Positions 5,377 to 12,606 of a stretch of DNA of 15,358 nucleotides are shown here, in pieces (position 1 is the first letter of the stretch; each line of letters begins with the position of its first letter). Location of the stretch: contig CALMRM010000118.1 of assembly GCA_937871605.1 (NCBI GenBank), positions 1 through 15,358 on the forward strand, given 5' to 3'. The translations under genes were made by a program, and so were the position numbers. The notes beneath the pieces are model-generated. The model saw only the letters and a list, made by a program, of their open reading frames with translations, was not told where the DNA came from and ran no database searches. Source of the DNA: an uncultured Terriglobus sp. GTDB taxonomy: Bacteria > Acidobacteriota > Terriglobia > Terriglobales > Acidobacteriaceae.

Positions 5377-7794
5377 TCACTCTCCCTGGCGGCTGGCCTG
5401 TGCCGTGCCCGCGCCGTACAACTGACGGTACATTTCACGGTTGCGTAGAATCGCCTGCACATACTCCCGTGTTTCCGTGTACGGGATGGACTCGACGAAC
5501 TCCGGCAAGTCCTTGTAGTTGTTCTCCGCCATCCAGTTGCGAAGGGGCACGTCTCCCGCGTTGTAAGCCGCCAGCGCGTATTCTGGCGTGCCGTTATAGC
5601 GGTCCAGCACCTGCCGCAGATTTGCGGTGCCCAGCTTGAGGTTGACAGACGGGTTCAGCAAGCTGCCTGAAGAGAAGCCGCGCATACCCACTCGCTTGGC
5701 TTCCTGCTTGCCCACGGCTGGCAGCAACTGCATCAGCCCCATGGCGTTCGCGCGCGAAACGGCACCTGGGTTGAATTCACTCTCCTGCCGGATGAGCGAG
5801 GCCACCAGGTACGGATCGAGACCCTGACTGTTGGCATCTGCCGTCAGGTCACTCCAGTAGGGTCTTGGAAAAAGGAGCTGCCAATACTCTTCCGGCACCT
5901 CAGAGATAGGAAGCGTGTAGAACGACACACCGCTGCGCTTGATGGCTTGCAAGGCCCGTACATTCTCACCATAGCTGGTGTAAATCTCCGCTTCAGCCAA
6001 GGCGCCCCACTGCCCGCTGGTTCCACTGGCCTGGATCTCTGGCGCGATGTATTCATTCAGCGCCGCATTCGCCAGCAGCCGAGCCTTGATCAGGTGCGGA
6101 TCGTTCTCCGGTAACGCGGCCACCAGGCTGGCAGCGGGTGGAGTTCGCACACTGCCGAGCGCCGCAGCGGGGGCGACGTTGGGCTGTGTACCGAGCGCAG
6201 CCAACCGCTGGCGAGCCAAATTTGCGTAGTAGTAGTTCCGATAGCTTCCAGTCAGAGCGGTGTAAAAATTGACTGCCTGTGCCGGGTTCTTCTCCGGCTC
6301 CTCATACAGCCGTCCGCGCCAATATAGCGCGCTCACAGCTTCCGTACTGTTGGGAAAGCGAACAATTTGCTCTTCCATCAGCTGTGCGGCAGCTGTGTAG
6401 TCGCGCGTGCGGTAACTCAGCCAAGCCGCTCGCCAGTGCGCGGAGGGCGCATAGGTGCTGTTTGGGAAGAACTGCACCAGCTTGGTGTAGTGCTCAATGG
6501 CCTGCGCGGAGTTGCGCTTGATCAGGTACATGTTGCCGCCGGAGTACAGTGCCTCTTCCAACCAGCGGCTGCGTGGAAAGCGCTGCTCCATCTGCTGCAG
6601 GATGGCGGCATGCCCTGCCTGGTCCCCTTCCGTGCGCGACAGTTCCGCAAGGATGTAAAGCTTCAGCGCGGCGCTGTCATCACCGGTGTCAGGGAGGGCC
6701 TCTGCCTGGCGGCGTGACAGTTGTTTTAGCCGGAGATCACACACGGCCGCATAAATCTCCAGGGCGTCGCGGTCAGACTGCGAGAGCGAAGCGTCGCTGC
6801 GTTCGACCTCGTGGTAGTCCGCACCGGCCTCCGCGTAGCGTTTCGCGTTGAAGAGTGCATCCGCATGCAGCTTGCGTTCGCCCGCGGTTGGCCCTGCTCC
6901 CAGCGCCTGCAGCGCCGCCTTGGCTTGGGGGGCCTCCGCCGAGAAGGGCAACCGAACATAGATTTGCCGGTACAGCGTGGATGCCGCAGACCCATCGCCT
7001 GCAGCCTGCCGGGCCTTTGCCTCTGTCATCAGGTAGTCAGCCGTTGTTGCTCGCTTTTGACCTGCCAGCGGCGAAAGGGCACGCAACGCATCTGTAGCGT
7101 CATTGTTCAAAAGGTAGGCGTTCGCCAGCGTCACCGGTGCACTTGCGGCGAAGATGCTGCCTGGGTTGCGGTCGGCGAAGCCAGTCAGCAGCGTGATAGC
7201 CGTGCCCGCGTCGTGGTTCTGCAGAGCTGCCTGCGCGCCCAGGTACTCGGCATAATCTCGGAGTGCTTCGCCGCTTCCCGCTTGCTTATAGGCGAGTGCC
7301 GCTTCGCCGTAGCGGCGGTCAGCCGCATACGCATGTCCTATGGCAAGGTAGGCAGCCGATGCTGCCTCTCCGGGGTGCGCCGCCGCGTAGCTTTCTACAC
7401 CCGCGAATGCTCCGGCAGAGCGCGATGACGCAAGCTGCTGTGCCATCGGCCGCAGCGTTGACGTGGCCACAAACGCCGTAAACAAGCGCCGGCTCTGCGG
7501 TGTCGCTTCGGCCTGCACCACTGCCGTGCGCACGCGCCCAGCGTTGCCCACAGCGTGGCCGTGCACACTTTTGGAGCTGGCCACCCTACCCTTCGCCACA
7601 GCAGGCCTACCCTTAGACGTGCGATTGCTGGCAGCCGAACTGGTTTGGTGACGGGTACTGGAACCCGCGACACCTTTGGTGTGGACGGCGGCGGGTATAG
7701 CGTGCCGTTTTGTAGCAGCACCATGCGCCATCAGCACCGATGCCAGCAACGCCGTTGCATAAAAAGGCTTCACCCTATCCACTCTAAGCCGCAT
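5377..7794 (-). CDS. Slt70-type lytic murein transglycosylase with TPR region
   Basis: A secreted peptidoglycan-cleaving enzyme of 805 residues if started at ATG 7794. Residues 1-27 form a signal peptide: a basic start MRLRVDRVK, then FYATALLASVLMAHGAA. Residues 28-95 form a basic Ser/Thr/Ala linker with no acidic residue. Residues about 100-630 are alpha-helical repeats of TPR/superhelix type (for example NSAQAIEHYTKLVQFFPNST). The C-terminal SLT domain has the catalytic glutamate in SLIRQESEFNP (E671), GLMQL (686-690) and AYNAG (743-747), the standard motifs of family 1 transglycosylases, which make 1,6-anhydro-muramic acid ends. It is longer than E. coli Slt70 (about 640). Upstream in-frame ATGs, up to 8016, would overlap the divergent sigma-factor gene and bury the signal peptide, so I rejected them. 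No strong ribosome site precedes 7794; a GTG 21 bases later is possible. Confidence 0.92.
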   Translation of the reverse strand: MRLRVDRVKPFYATALLASVLMAHGAATKRHAIPAAVHTKGVAGSSTRHQTSSAASNRTSKGRPAVAKGRVASSKSVHGHAVGNAGRVRTAVVQAEATPQSRRLFTAFVATSTLRPMAQQLASSRSAGAFAGVESYAAAHPGEAASAAYLAIGHAYAADRRYGEAALAYKQAGSGEALRDYAEYLGAQAALQNHDAGTAITLLTGFADRNPGSIFAASAPVTLANAYLLNNDATDALRALSPLAGQKRATTADYLMTEAKARQAAGDGSAASTLYRQIYVRLPFSAEAPQAKAALQALGAGPTAGERKLHADALFNAKRYAEAGADYHEVERSDASLSQSDRDALEIYAAVCDLRLKQLSRRQAEALPDTGDDSAALKLYILAELSRTEGDQAGHAAILQQMEQRFPRSRWLEEALYSGGNMYLIKRNSAQAIEHYTKLVQFFPNSTYAPSAHWRAAWLSYRTRDYTAAAQLMEEQIVRFPNSTEAVSALYWRGRLYEEPEKNPAQAVNFYTALTGSYRNYYYANLARQRLAALGTQPNVAPAAALGSVRTPPAASLVAALPENDPHLIKARLLANAALNEYIAPEIQASGTSGQWGALAEAEIYTSYGENVRALQAIKRSGVSFYTLPISEVPEEYWQLLFPRPYWSDLTADANSQGLDPYLVASLIRQESEFNPGAVSRANAMGLMQLLPAVGKQEAKRVGMRGFSSGSLLNPSVNLKLGTANLRQVLDRYNGTPEYALAAYNAGDVPLRNWMAENNYKDLPEFVESIPYTETREYVQAILRNREMYRQLYGAGTAQASRQGE

Positions 7795-7990
7795 TCCGCG
7801 GCTACCATCTCGGAAACAGACGCCGGAACCTAGGCAGGTCCCGTGCTGGAACTGTACAGACACCTCTTTGCAGAGCTTCACGGGATGATGGCTACTCATA
7901 CACACCCTTGCCGAGCCATTCGCTGCATGAGTTGCCCCGCTTGCCGTGCGTTGCTGCCAGTGCCGTAGCGAAGTACACTTCTGAGAGCGC
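7795..7990. promoter_or_regulatory. Divergent promoter spacer of slt-like gene and ECF sigma factor
   Basis: A 196-base spacer separates the divergently transcribed genes. On the plus strand, GGAACC (7825-7830) and GGAACT (7848-7853) resemble the GGAAC -35 element used by many ECF sigma factors, but neither has a recognisable -10 at the right distance. TTGCTG (7951-7956) and TACACT (7974-7979) are 17 nt apart and could be a weak housekeeping promoter, yet this would leave only a few bases of leader before ATG 7991. An 8-base palindrome CTGTACAG lies at 7852-7859. No promoter can be assigned with confidence. Confidence 0.35.
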
Positions 7991-8617
7991 ATGCCAGTCA
8001 TCGAACAAACCGGCACAGAGGAAGTTCACCCGGACGTAGCCTTGGTGGAAGCTTCACGAAATGGCGACACTGCAGCGTTTGAAAAGCTGGTACGGCAGTA
8101 TGACCGCCAAATCTTCCGCACTGCGCAGCACATCACCCAAAACCGCGAAGACGCTGAGGATATTACACAAGACGTCTTCATGAAGGCGTACAACAAGCTG
8201 GAACAATTCCAGGGAAACAGCAAATTTTCCACCTGGTTGACGCGCATCGCCGTAAACGAAAGCCTGATGCGGCTGCGTAAGCGCAAAACCAGTCGCACCG
8301 TGTCCATGGACCAGGATGTGCAGACGGACGAGGGCTCCATTCCTCGCGACTTTGCCGACTGGACGCCCGATCCGGAGCAGCAATACGGCACGTCTGAGCT
8401 GGGCGACATCCTGCAGCGGACCATCGCAGGTTTGTCACCTGGTTTTCGCACCGTTTTCACCCTTCGCGACATCGAAAACTTGTCGACGGAAGAGACGGCG
8501 CAGGCGCTCGGGTTGAGCGTACCGGCAGTTAAGTCGAGATTGCTTCGCGCGCGCTTGCAGCTGCGGGAACGCCTGAGCCGCTACATGAAGCGCAATGACG
8601 GGAGAGTCAAACCGTGA
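7991..8617 (+). CDS. ECF-type RNA polymerase sigma factor (RpoE-like)
   Basis: A 208-residue sigma-70 family factor with only regions 2 and 4. Region 2 (about 30-97) includes DAEDITQDVFMKAYNKLEQF (54-73), the core-binding and -10-melting part, then FSTWLTRIAVN. Region 4 (about 137-195) includes LSPGFRTVF and the helix-turn-helix LSTEETAQALGLSVPAVKSR (163-182) that reads the -35 box. It should redirect RNA polymerase to a stress regulon when released from its inhibitor. GAGAG lies about 3 nt before ATG 7991, a short spacing. The last four bases overlap the anti-sigma gene (GTGA), so the two products are made together in matched amounts. Two GGAAC sequences upstream could indicate autoregulation, but this is unproven. 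The target regulon is not identifiable within the window. Confidence 0.95.
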   Translation: MPVIEQTGTEEVHPDVALVEASRNGDTAAFEKLVRQYDRQIFRTAQHITQNREDAEDITQDVFMKAYNKLEQFQGNSKFSTWLTRIAVNESLMRLRKRKTSRTVSMDQDVQTDEGSIPRDFADWTPDPEQQYGTSELGDILQRTIAGLSPGFRTVFTLRDIENLSTEETAQALGLSVPAVKSRLLRARLQLRERLSRYMKRNDGRVKP

Positions 8618-8850
8618 CCTGCACCGATTTCCTGGCCCGCATGACTGACTATTTCGACGGCGAGGTCGAACCTGAACTGCTCGCCGAAATCAAAGCGCAT
8701 CTGTGTGAGTGCCACCACTGCGAAGTACTGGTCGACACCACCCGGCAAACTATTCGCGTTTACCGTGACCACCAGGTGTATGAACTGACCGATGAAGTAC
8801 GTGAGCGCACAGTCACCCGCATCATGTCAGCTTGTACGGGCAAGCACTAA
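8614..8850 (+). CDS. Soluble zinc-binding (ZAS) anti-sigma factor
   Basis: A 78-residue protein that starts with GTG at 8614, overlapping the sigma stop by four bases, with GGGAGAG about 7 nt upstream. It carries the zinc anti-sigma motif H29-X3-C33-X2-C36 (in AHLCECHHC) plus an N-terminal C3. The C3-to-H29 spacing (X25) equals that of RsrA (C11-X25-H37-X3-C41-X2-C44, established for Streptomyces). There is no hydrophobic segment, so it should act in the cytoplasm, binding and holding the sigma factor until zinc or thiol chemistry releases it. Residues 45-70 form the helix expected to wrap the sigma factor. Two further cysteines are C31 and C74. The zinc motif and coupling make anti-sigma function very likely; redox sensing is an inference from motif spacing and lack of a membrane anchor. 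Confidence 0.88.
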   Translation: MTCTDFLARMTDYFDGEVEPELLAEIKAHLCECHHCEVLVDTTRQTIRVYRDHQVYELTDEVRERTVTRIMSACTGKH

Positions 8851-8866
8851 GACGTATCGCCCTATG

Positions 8867-8893
8867 AAAATGGGCACCCGCTCGATGCCCATT
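8867..8893 (-). terminator. Terminator between convergent anti-sigma and secreted-protein genes
   Basis: AATGGGCA (8869-8876) pairs with TGCCCATT (8886-8893), an 8-bp stem with a 9-nt loop. On the minus strand the stem runs into TTTTC, so it fits best as an intrinsic terminator for the minus-strand gene ending at 8908. It may also stop plus-strand transcription after the anti-sigma gene, with a poorer tail. Confidence 0.65.
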
Positions 8894-8907
8894 AGGTGTG
8901 CTCGACG

Positions 8908-9870
8908 TTATCGCACCACCTGCTGAAACAGGGGTGAGTTCAACAGATCCGAAAATTGCCCATCAGACGAGCCGTACGACACCTGCAAGGTTCCTGAATT
9001 TGAATCGATGGACGTGTCGTTCAGCGCCGTCTTCTCCAGGCTGCTGCCTTGTGTTCGCCGCATCAGCACCATGCCCTTCATCAGGGTAGCGGCAGTCGCG
9101 GCGGTCACCGTGTCAGACATGACGACCGCCATGTCGAAGTGGATGCCGTTTGCGAAGTCTACCGTGTAGCGGGAACTCTTCATGCGATTTTTGACACTGT
9201 CGTAGTCGGTAAGCGACGCCGCGTCGCCAAGCACCGAACGCATCATCGTCTGCGTGCCCCGCTGATCCAGCAGACTCCACAACGCGCGGGAATCCACCAC
9301 GTTCATCTCGTTCATCATGTCGCCGTTGGTCAACATGTTCGGAACCACACCATCACGTGCATCCAGCCCGGACTTGACGGAGGAAAGATCGCCAAACAAC
9401 ATCGTTGTCTGGTTCAGAAACACCACGCTCAGGCCTGCCGCACCCATGGGGTAGATGCTGTAGTTGCGTACCACCTGCGGCTTAGTCTTCTGTTTGGTCC
9501 AGGTCGCCTGGATCGCCGATGTTTGAAATTGCCCCTGCGCGATGCCGACCGTCCGCGTCTGTGCGCTGTTCCCCGGCACGCGGAATGCGGCAAACGCCAG
9601 CGTATCGGCATCACGGTCCACTCGCAACCCGCTTGTCTTCAGCGCACTTTCCAGACGCTTCAGCTCTGGCGGCATAATCTTCTCTTTAAGATTCATGGCT
9701 GAAGGCGAGGCCTGCATGGCGCGGTAATCCACCACAATCAGCTGCTGCAGATCGTTGGGAATAGACGCCTTTGCATCGCCACTCAGCTGCGCTCCTCGCG
9801 CGTGTGACAGACCGGCAAACAGGCTCACCGCTGCCACTACCAATCCCTGCTTCCAATGTGCCCTTGCCAT
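8908..9870 (-). CDS. Secreted protein of unknown function
   Basis: A 320-residue protein that I do not recognise. ATG 9870 is chosen because GAGGAGAG lies about 5 nt upstream and it opens a clean signal peptide: MARAHWKQ, hydrophobic LVVAAVSLFAGL, then SHARGAQ with cleavage near residues 24-28. Upstream in-frame codons would extend into the neighbouring gene. The mature part is about 295 residues, has no obvious membrane helix, no cysteine, and no metal or catalytic motif I can name. It alternates strand-like and helix-like segments: IPNDLQQLIVVDYRAMQASP early, then DADTLAFAAF, GLSVVFLNQTTMLFGDLSSV, and a C-terminal GTLQVSYGSS. The VVDYRAM...LAFAAF...LFGD pattern suggests a repeated alpha/beta module. 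It is the last gene of a likely pagL-like/ftcD-like transcript, 35 bases after the transferase stop, and is closed by the terminator at 8867-8893. It is probably periplasmic or exported. Confidence 0.8.
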   Translation of the reverse strand: MARAHWKQGLVVAAVSLFAGLSHARGAQLSGDAKASIPNDLQQLIVVDYRAMQASPSAMNLKEKIMPPELKRLESALKTSGLRVDRDADTLAFAAFRVPGNSAQTRTVGIAQGQFQTSAIQATWTKQKTKPQVVRNYSIYPMGAAGLSVVFLNQTTMLFGDLSSVKSGLDARDGVVPNMLTNGDMMNEMNVVDSRALWSLLDQRGTQTMMRSVLGDAASLTDYDSVKNRMKSSRYTVDFANGIHFDMAVVMSDTVTAATAATLMKGMVLMRRTQGSSLEKTALNDTSIDSNSGTLQVSYGSSDGQFSDLLNSPLFQQVVR

Positions 9871-9905
9871 CGTTCTCTCCTCAATGCCGTGCTCAGCGCA
9901 CTTTC

Positions 9906-10844
9906 TCACGGCCACTCCAGCGGGTGTTGCAAACGCTGCTCTAGAATGCGCTCTCGCCCGCGGAACCCAGGTATTTGACGCGTCCACGTCTGCAGCGTCA
10001 TGTCGTCTTGGCACATTGCCAGATCCTGCGGTACCAGACCGATCAATTCGCCCTCAGCGATGGTAACCCCTGACGCCCCAGCCAGACGCTCCACGACCGC
10101 ACATACCTCTGAGACGGATGTCATACGGGCATCGGTGACGTTGATACTCACCTGTGCCCTGCCGTCCACCAGCACGCCCATTGCCTTTATGCCCTGGAGC
10201 CCACCATTGCTGGCCCGAACTTGCCGAGCGATACCACGGGCCAATTGCAACGTGCCATCCTGCAGAAAGAGGTTGTACGCCCCCAGTACGTCTCGCGCAC
10301 CCAGCAGTGCGGCACCCGCGGTGGGGTGCAGTTCGCACGTACCTACGTCCGGGCAGCGCAACGGATCCGTTCTCACTGCGTCACGCAGGCCTTCAAATTG
10401 TCCACGCCGTACATCTTCCAGACGGATGCGATCCGGACGCCGGGCTGCCGCCTCATAGAAGTACACAGGCACGCCAAACCGCTGCCAGATCTCAACCCCC
10501 GCATGGTGCGCCAGCGAAGCGCACTGGCCCAGGCTGTAGCCGCTGACCGGCACAAACGGCACGACATCCGCAGCTCCTACGCGCGGGTGCACACCGCTCT
10601 GAGCGTTCAAGTCTATCAATTCCGCCGCTCGCCCCACGCCGCGGATCGCCGCCTCTGCCACAGCCTGTGGCGCACCGGCAATTGTCACCACGCTGCGGTT
10701 GTGCGACGGATCCATAGACCAGTCCAGCAGGCTGACGTCGACGACCCGCATGGACCGGACAATTTCGCGCACAATCGTCTCGTCGCGACCCTCCGAGAAG
10801 TTCGGAACGCACTCCACAATCGGTTCGGCTAGGGTCACCGGCAC
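9906..10844 (-). CDS. ftcD: Glutamate formimidoyltransferase (single-domain FtcD type)
   Basis: A 312-residue cytoplasmic enzyme that transfers the formimidoyl group of N-formimidoyl-glutamate, a histidine breakdown product, to tetrahydrofolate. The N-terminal signature IVECVPNFSEGRD (9-21) and DPSHNRSVVT (45-54) are diagnostic, as is SGVHPRVGAADVVPFVPV (83-100), with H86 in the catalytic-histidine segment. The cyclodeaminase domain of bifunctional FtcD is absent, as in many bacteria. No other hut genes lie nearby. The start is uncertain: an ATG at 10907 would overlap the upstream gene by 44 bases, whereas GTG 10844 (or 10838) lies about 20 bases after that gene's stop and leaves the usual short N-terminus before IVECVPNF. 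No strong ribosome site supports either GTG. Family assignment is firm; a role in histidine use is inferred from the family. Confidence 0.9.
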   Translation of the reverse strand: MPVTLAEPIVECVPNFSEGRDETIVREIVRSMRVVDVSLLDWSMDPSHNRSVVTIAGAPQAVAEAAIRGVGRAAELIDLNAQSGVHPRVGAADVVPFVPVSGYSLGQCASLAHHAGVEIWQRFGVPVYFYEAAARRPDRIRLEDVRRGQFEGLRDAVRTDPLRCPDVGTCELHPTAGAALLGARDVLGAYNLFLQDGTLQLARGIARQVRASNGGLQGIKAMGVLVDGRAQVSINVTDARMTSVSEVCAVVERLAGASGVTIAEGELIGLVPQDLAMCQDDMTLQTWTRQIPGFRGRERILEQRLQHPLEWP

Positions 10845-10863
10845 AGCGCGCTTGTTTGGTGAC

Positions 10864-11586
10864 TCACTTCCACCAGCTATAGCCAACCGAAAATTGCACA
10901 CTTGCATTCACGCCTGGATTACGGTCGCCGAGGCTGGCTGACGAGATATGGACACCATTCGCTCCGAAGTCCAACGATTGCCGTGGCCGCGTGAAGTAAT
11001 GCAGGCCGATACCGCCCTGCGGGGTGAAGTTCCAAACACTTGCATCCGCATTTGGGCCGTCGTTGCCAAGGTTCACCGGCCCCTCACCGTAAGCCGGGTA
11101 TTTGTGATTCGTCCACAGAAGGCCACCTGCTGCCTGGGCGTAGGGCATAAGGCGGTGCTTGGCAGTGAAGTTCCAACGCAGGATGATCGGAGTCGCTGTT
11201 ATGCCGTGGAAGGTACCGCCCACTGTGTACGGACCTACACAGCTGATAAATGAGGGGTTGGCAGTTGGAAGGCAGCTATATCGCTGAAAGGTCGGCGTGT
11301 TTGACTGCCAGTATGGAAACAGCTCGGCCGCGTACTCAAAATTTCCGCGAAATGCACCCCTGCCAAGCTCATGCGTCAGCACCTTGCCCAAGTGAACACC
11401 CGCCATAAAGAACTGGAAGCTGTCGCGATCGTCGGTCACGCCTTTGCCGCCCTGGAAGAGCACACCCATTTCCCACGGCCTGCGCTGCGCCTCGGCTTGC
11501 ACGGGTGATTGCTGCACAACAGACTGAGCGCCGCCCGTCGCCAAGATAAGCGCGGGACCGAACACTGCAACTACCATCAACTGTCT
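10864..11586 (-). CDS. PagL-like acyloxyacyl hydrolase / outer-membrane barrel protein
   Basis: A 240-residue exported protein. The proposed start is TTG 11586, with AGAGG about 7 nt upstream, giving a signal peptide MRQLMVVAVFGPALILATGGAQS. ATG 11577 is an alternative. The mature part has alternating beta strands ending in an aromatic, FSVGYSWWK, typical of an 8-stranded outer-membrane barrel. The C-terminal GVHISSASLGDRNPGV contains H213 and S215 in the H-x-S arrangement of the lipid A 3-O-deacylase PagL (His126 and Ser128 in P. aeruginosa). The third PagL residue, Glu140, falls on an Asn at ungapped spacing, so activity is doubtful. If active, it would remove an acyl chain from lipid A in the outer membrane. 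Two cysteines in CLPTANPSFISC could form a disulfide. It is the first gene of a three-gene minus-strand unit, after the YebC terminator. Confidence 0.75.
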   Translation of the reverse strand, partial: RQLMVVAVFGPALILATGGAQSVVQQSPVQAEAQRRPWEMGVLFQGGKGVTDDRDSFQFFMAGVHLGKVLTHELGRGAFRGNFEYAAELFPYWQSNTPTFQRYSCLPTANPSFISCVGPYTVGGTFHGITATPIILRWNFTAKHRLMPYAQAAGGLLWTNHKYPAYGEGPVNLGNDGPNADASVWNFTPQGGIGLHYFTRPRQSLDFGANGVHISSASLGDRNPGVNASVQFSVGYSWWK

Positions 11587-11611
11587 CAACTGTTTGCCTC
11601 TTGCGGTTCCC

Positions 11612-11640
11612 CAAACGAAAGCCGCCTCACCGGCGGCCCC
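11612..11640 (-). terminator. Intrinsic terminator of the YebC-family gene
   Basis: GCCGCC (11621-11626) and GGCGGC (11632-11637) form a strong GC stem with a 5-nt loop. Read on the minus strand it is followed by TTTCGTTT. It lies 26 bases beyond the YebC stop and upstream of the start chosen for the PagL-like gene, supporting separate transcription of the two. Confidence 0.62.
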
Positions 11641-11666
11641 GTCCTGCACCGGTCTAAATTTGCTGC

Positions 11667-12407
11667 TCAAGCTGGAACTTGGGCCTCGTCCATGTCGAAG
11701 TTACTGTACACGTTCTGGGTGTCGTCTAGGTCCTCCAACACCTCGAGCAGGCGCAGCATGGCATTGGCTTGCGAACCTTCCAGCTTCTGGTACGTGCTTG
11801 GAATCATGGTCACTTCCGCGTGCTCCGGCTTGAAGCCAGCGTTTGAAATGGCCTCACGCACAGCCTCGAAATCCTTCGGGGCGGTAATGATCTCCCAACT
11901 TTCGCTCTCGTCGCTCAGGTCGTCAGCACCAGCTTCCAGCACCGTCTCCGTCAGCTTTTCTTCGTCCGCACCGTCCTTATCGATCACGATAAGGCCCTTC
12001 TTGGCGAACATATACCCAACAGAACCCGTCTCGCCCAGGTTGCCGCCATTCTTGCTGAAGGCATGACGTACTTCACTGACTGCTCTGTTGCGGTTGTCAG
12101 TCAGCACATCCACAATCACCGCGACTCCGCCTGGGCCGTACCCTTCAAAGGTAATCCCTTCATAGCTCAGGCCCTCAATTTCACCCGTGCCACGTTGAAC
12201 GGCGCGCTTGATGTTGTCTGCGGGCATGTTCTCAGCTTTAGCTGCGAGAATAGCCGTGCGCAGGCGAGGATTGCCGTCAGCATCGCCCCCGCCCTGCCTG
12301 GCAGCAACGGTAATTTCCTTGATGAGGCGGGTAAACACCTTGCCCCGTTTGGCGTCTGCGGCGCCCTTCTTGTGCTTAATGGTTGCCCATTTACTGTGGC
12401 CAGACAT
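11667..12407 (-). CDS. yebC: YebC/PmpR family regulator
   Basis: A 246-residue cytoplasmic protein, the normal family length. It starts with the near-invariant MSGHSKWATIKHKKGAADAK (1-20), followed by RGKVFTRLIKEI and GGNPRL-like GDADGNPRLRTAI. GYGPGGVAVIVDVLTDNRNR and FSKNGGNLGETGSVGYMF are further hallmark segments of the central domain. Family members are described as DNA-binding transcription regulators (PmpR) or as ribosome-associated factors that relieve stalling at proline stretches. Which applies here cannot be told from sequence. ATG 12407 is fixed by GAGGGAAGAG just upstream and by the universal N-terminus; an in-frame extension to 12539 is not credible. An acidic C-terminal tail, LEDLDDTQNVYSNFDMDE, matches the family. 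It is a single-gene unit divergent from secG, with a likely extended -10 promoter at 12466-12474 and a terminator downstream. Confidence 0.97.
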   Translation of the reverse strand: MSGHSKWATIKHKKGAADAKRGKVFTRLIKEITVAARQGGGDADGNPRLRTAILAAKAENMPADNIKRAVQRGTGEIEGLSYEGITFEGYGPGGVAVIVDVLTDNRNRAVSEVRHAFSKNGGNLGETGSVGYMFAKKGLIVIDKDGADEEKLTETVLEAGADDLSDESESWEIITAPKDFEAVREAISNAGFKPEHAEVTMIPSTYQKLEGSQANAMLRLLEVLEDLDDTQNVYSNFDMDEAQVPA

Positions 12408-12465
12408 GACTCTTCCCTCAAGGCCCGGGCATGAAAACCAGCGCTTAGCCCGCCTAACAAACGGC

Positions 12466-12474
12466 AGTATACCA
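12466..12474 (-). promoter_or_regulatory. Extended -10 promoter for the YebC-family gene
   Basis: On the minus strand the sequence is TGGTATACT, an extended -10 (TGn followed by a TATAAT-like hexamer). Transcription would begin near 12459, leaving a leader of about 50 nt before ATG 12407. No good -35 lies at the normal distance, consistent with the extended type. The same nine bases appear on the other strand at 12522-12530. Confidence 0.55.
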
Positions 12475-12521
12475 AGAGGCAGCTGATCTATACGGAGGAC
12501 CCGCCTTGTACCTTTCTGCAG

Positions 12522-12530
12522 TGGTATACT
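12522..12530 (+). promoter_or_regulatory. Extended -10 promoter for secG
   Basis: TGGTATACT on the plus strand is an extended -10 element. Transcription would start near 12537, giving a leader of about 70 nt before the SecG start at 12607. TTGTAC at 12506-12511 is too close (13 nt) to be a proper -35. It is an exact inverted copy of the element at 12466-12474. Confidence 0.55.
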
Positions 12531-12606
12531 CGCTATCACGGGTAACAGTTGCTGGCATGGTCGCCGTGGTGTTCACGAGCGCCTGTTCACACCCCTGGAA
12601 GCTTGC

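Noticed and set aside
6811..7428. 205-codon plus-strand open frame
   Set aside because: It is antisense to the TPR region of the lytic transglycosylase, whose motifs confirm the minus-strand frame.
7825..7853. ECF-type autoregulatory promoter at the two GGAAC motifs
   Set aside because: Neither motif has a recognisable -10 element at 16-17 bases, so the match may be chance.
7795..8016. N-terminal extension of the lytic transglycosylase to ATG 8016
   Set aside because: It would overlap the sigma-factor start, remove the promoter spacer and bury the signal peptide.
9049..9702. 217-codon plus-strand open frame rich in His and Arg
   Set aside because: It is antisense to the exported-protein gene, which has a ribosome site, signal peptide and terminator; this frame has none.
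10221..10832. 203-codon plus-strand open frame
   Set aside because: It is antisense to the glutamate formimidoyltransferase gene, which has clear family motifs.
10845..10907. N-terminal extension of the formimidoyltransferase to ATG 10907
   Set aside because: It would overlap the upstream gene by 44 bases, and the extra residues do not belong to the family's short N-terminus.
11587..11670. N-terminal extension of the PagL-like protein to TTG 11670
   Set aside because: It runs through the YebC terminator hairpin and places 28 residues ahead of a good signal peptide.
12408..12539. N-terminal extension of the YebC-family protein to 12539
   Set aside because: The family begins at MSGHSKW, a strong ribosome site precedes that ATG, and the extension crosses the likely promoter.
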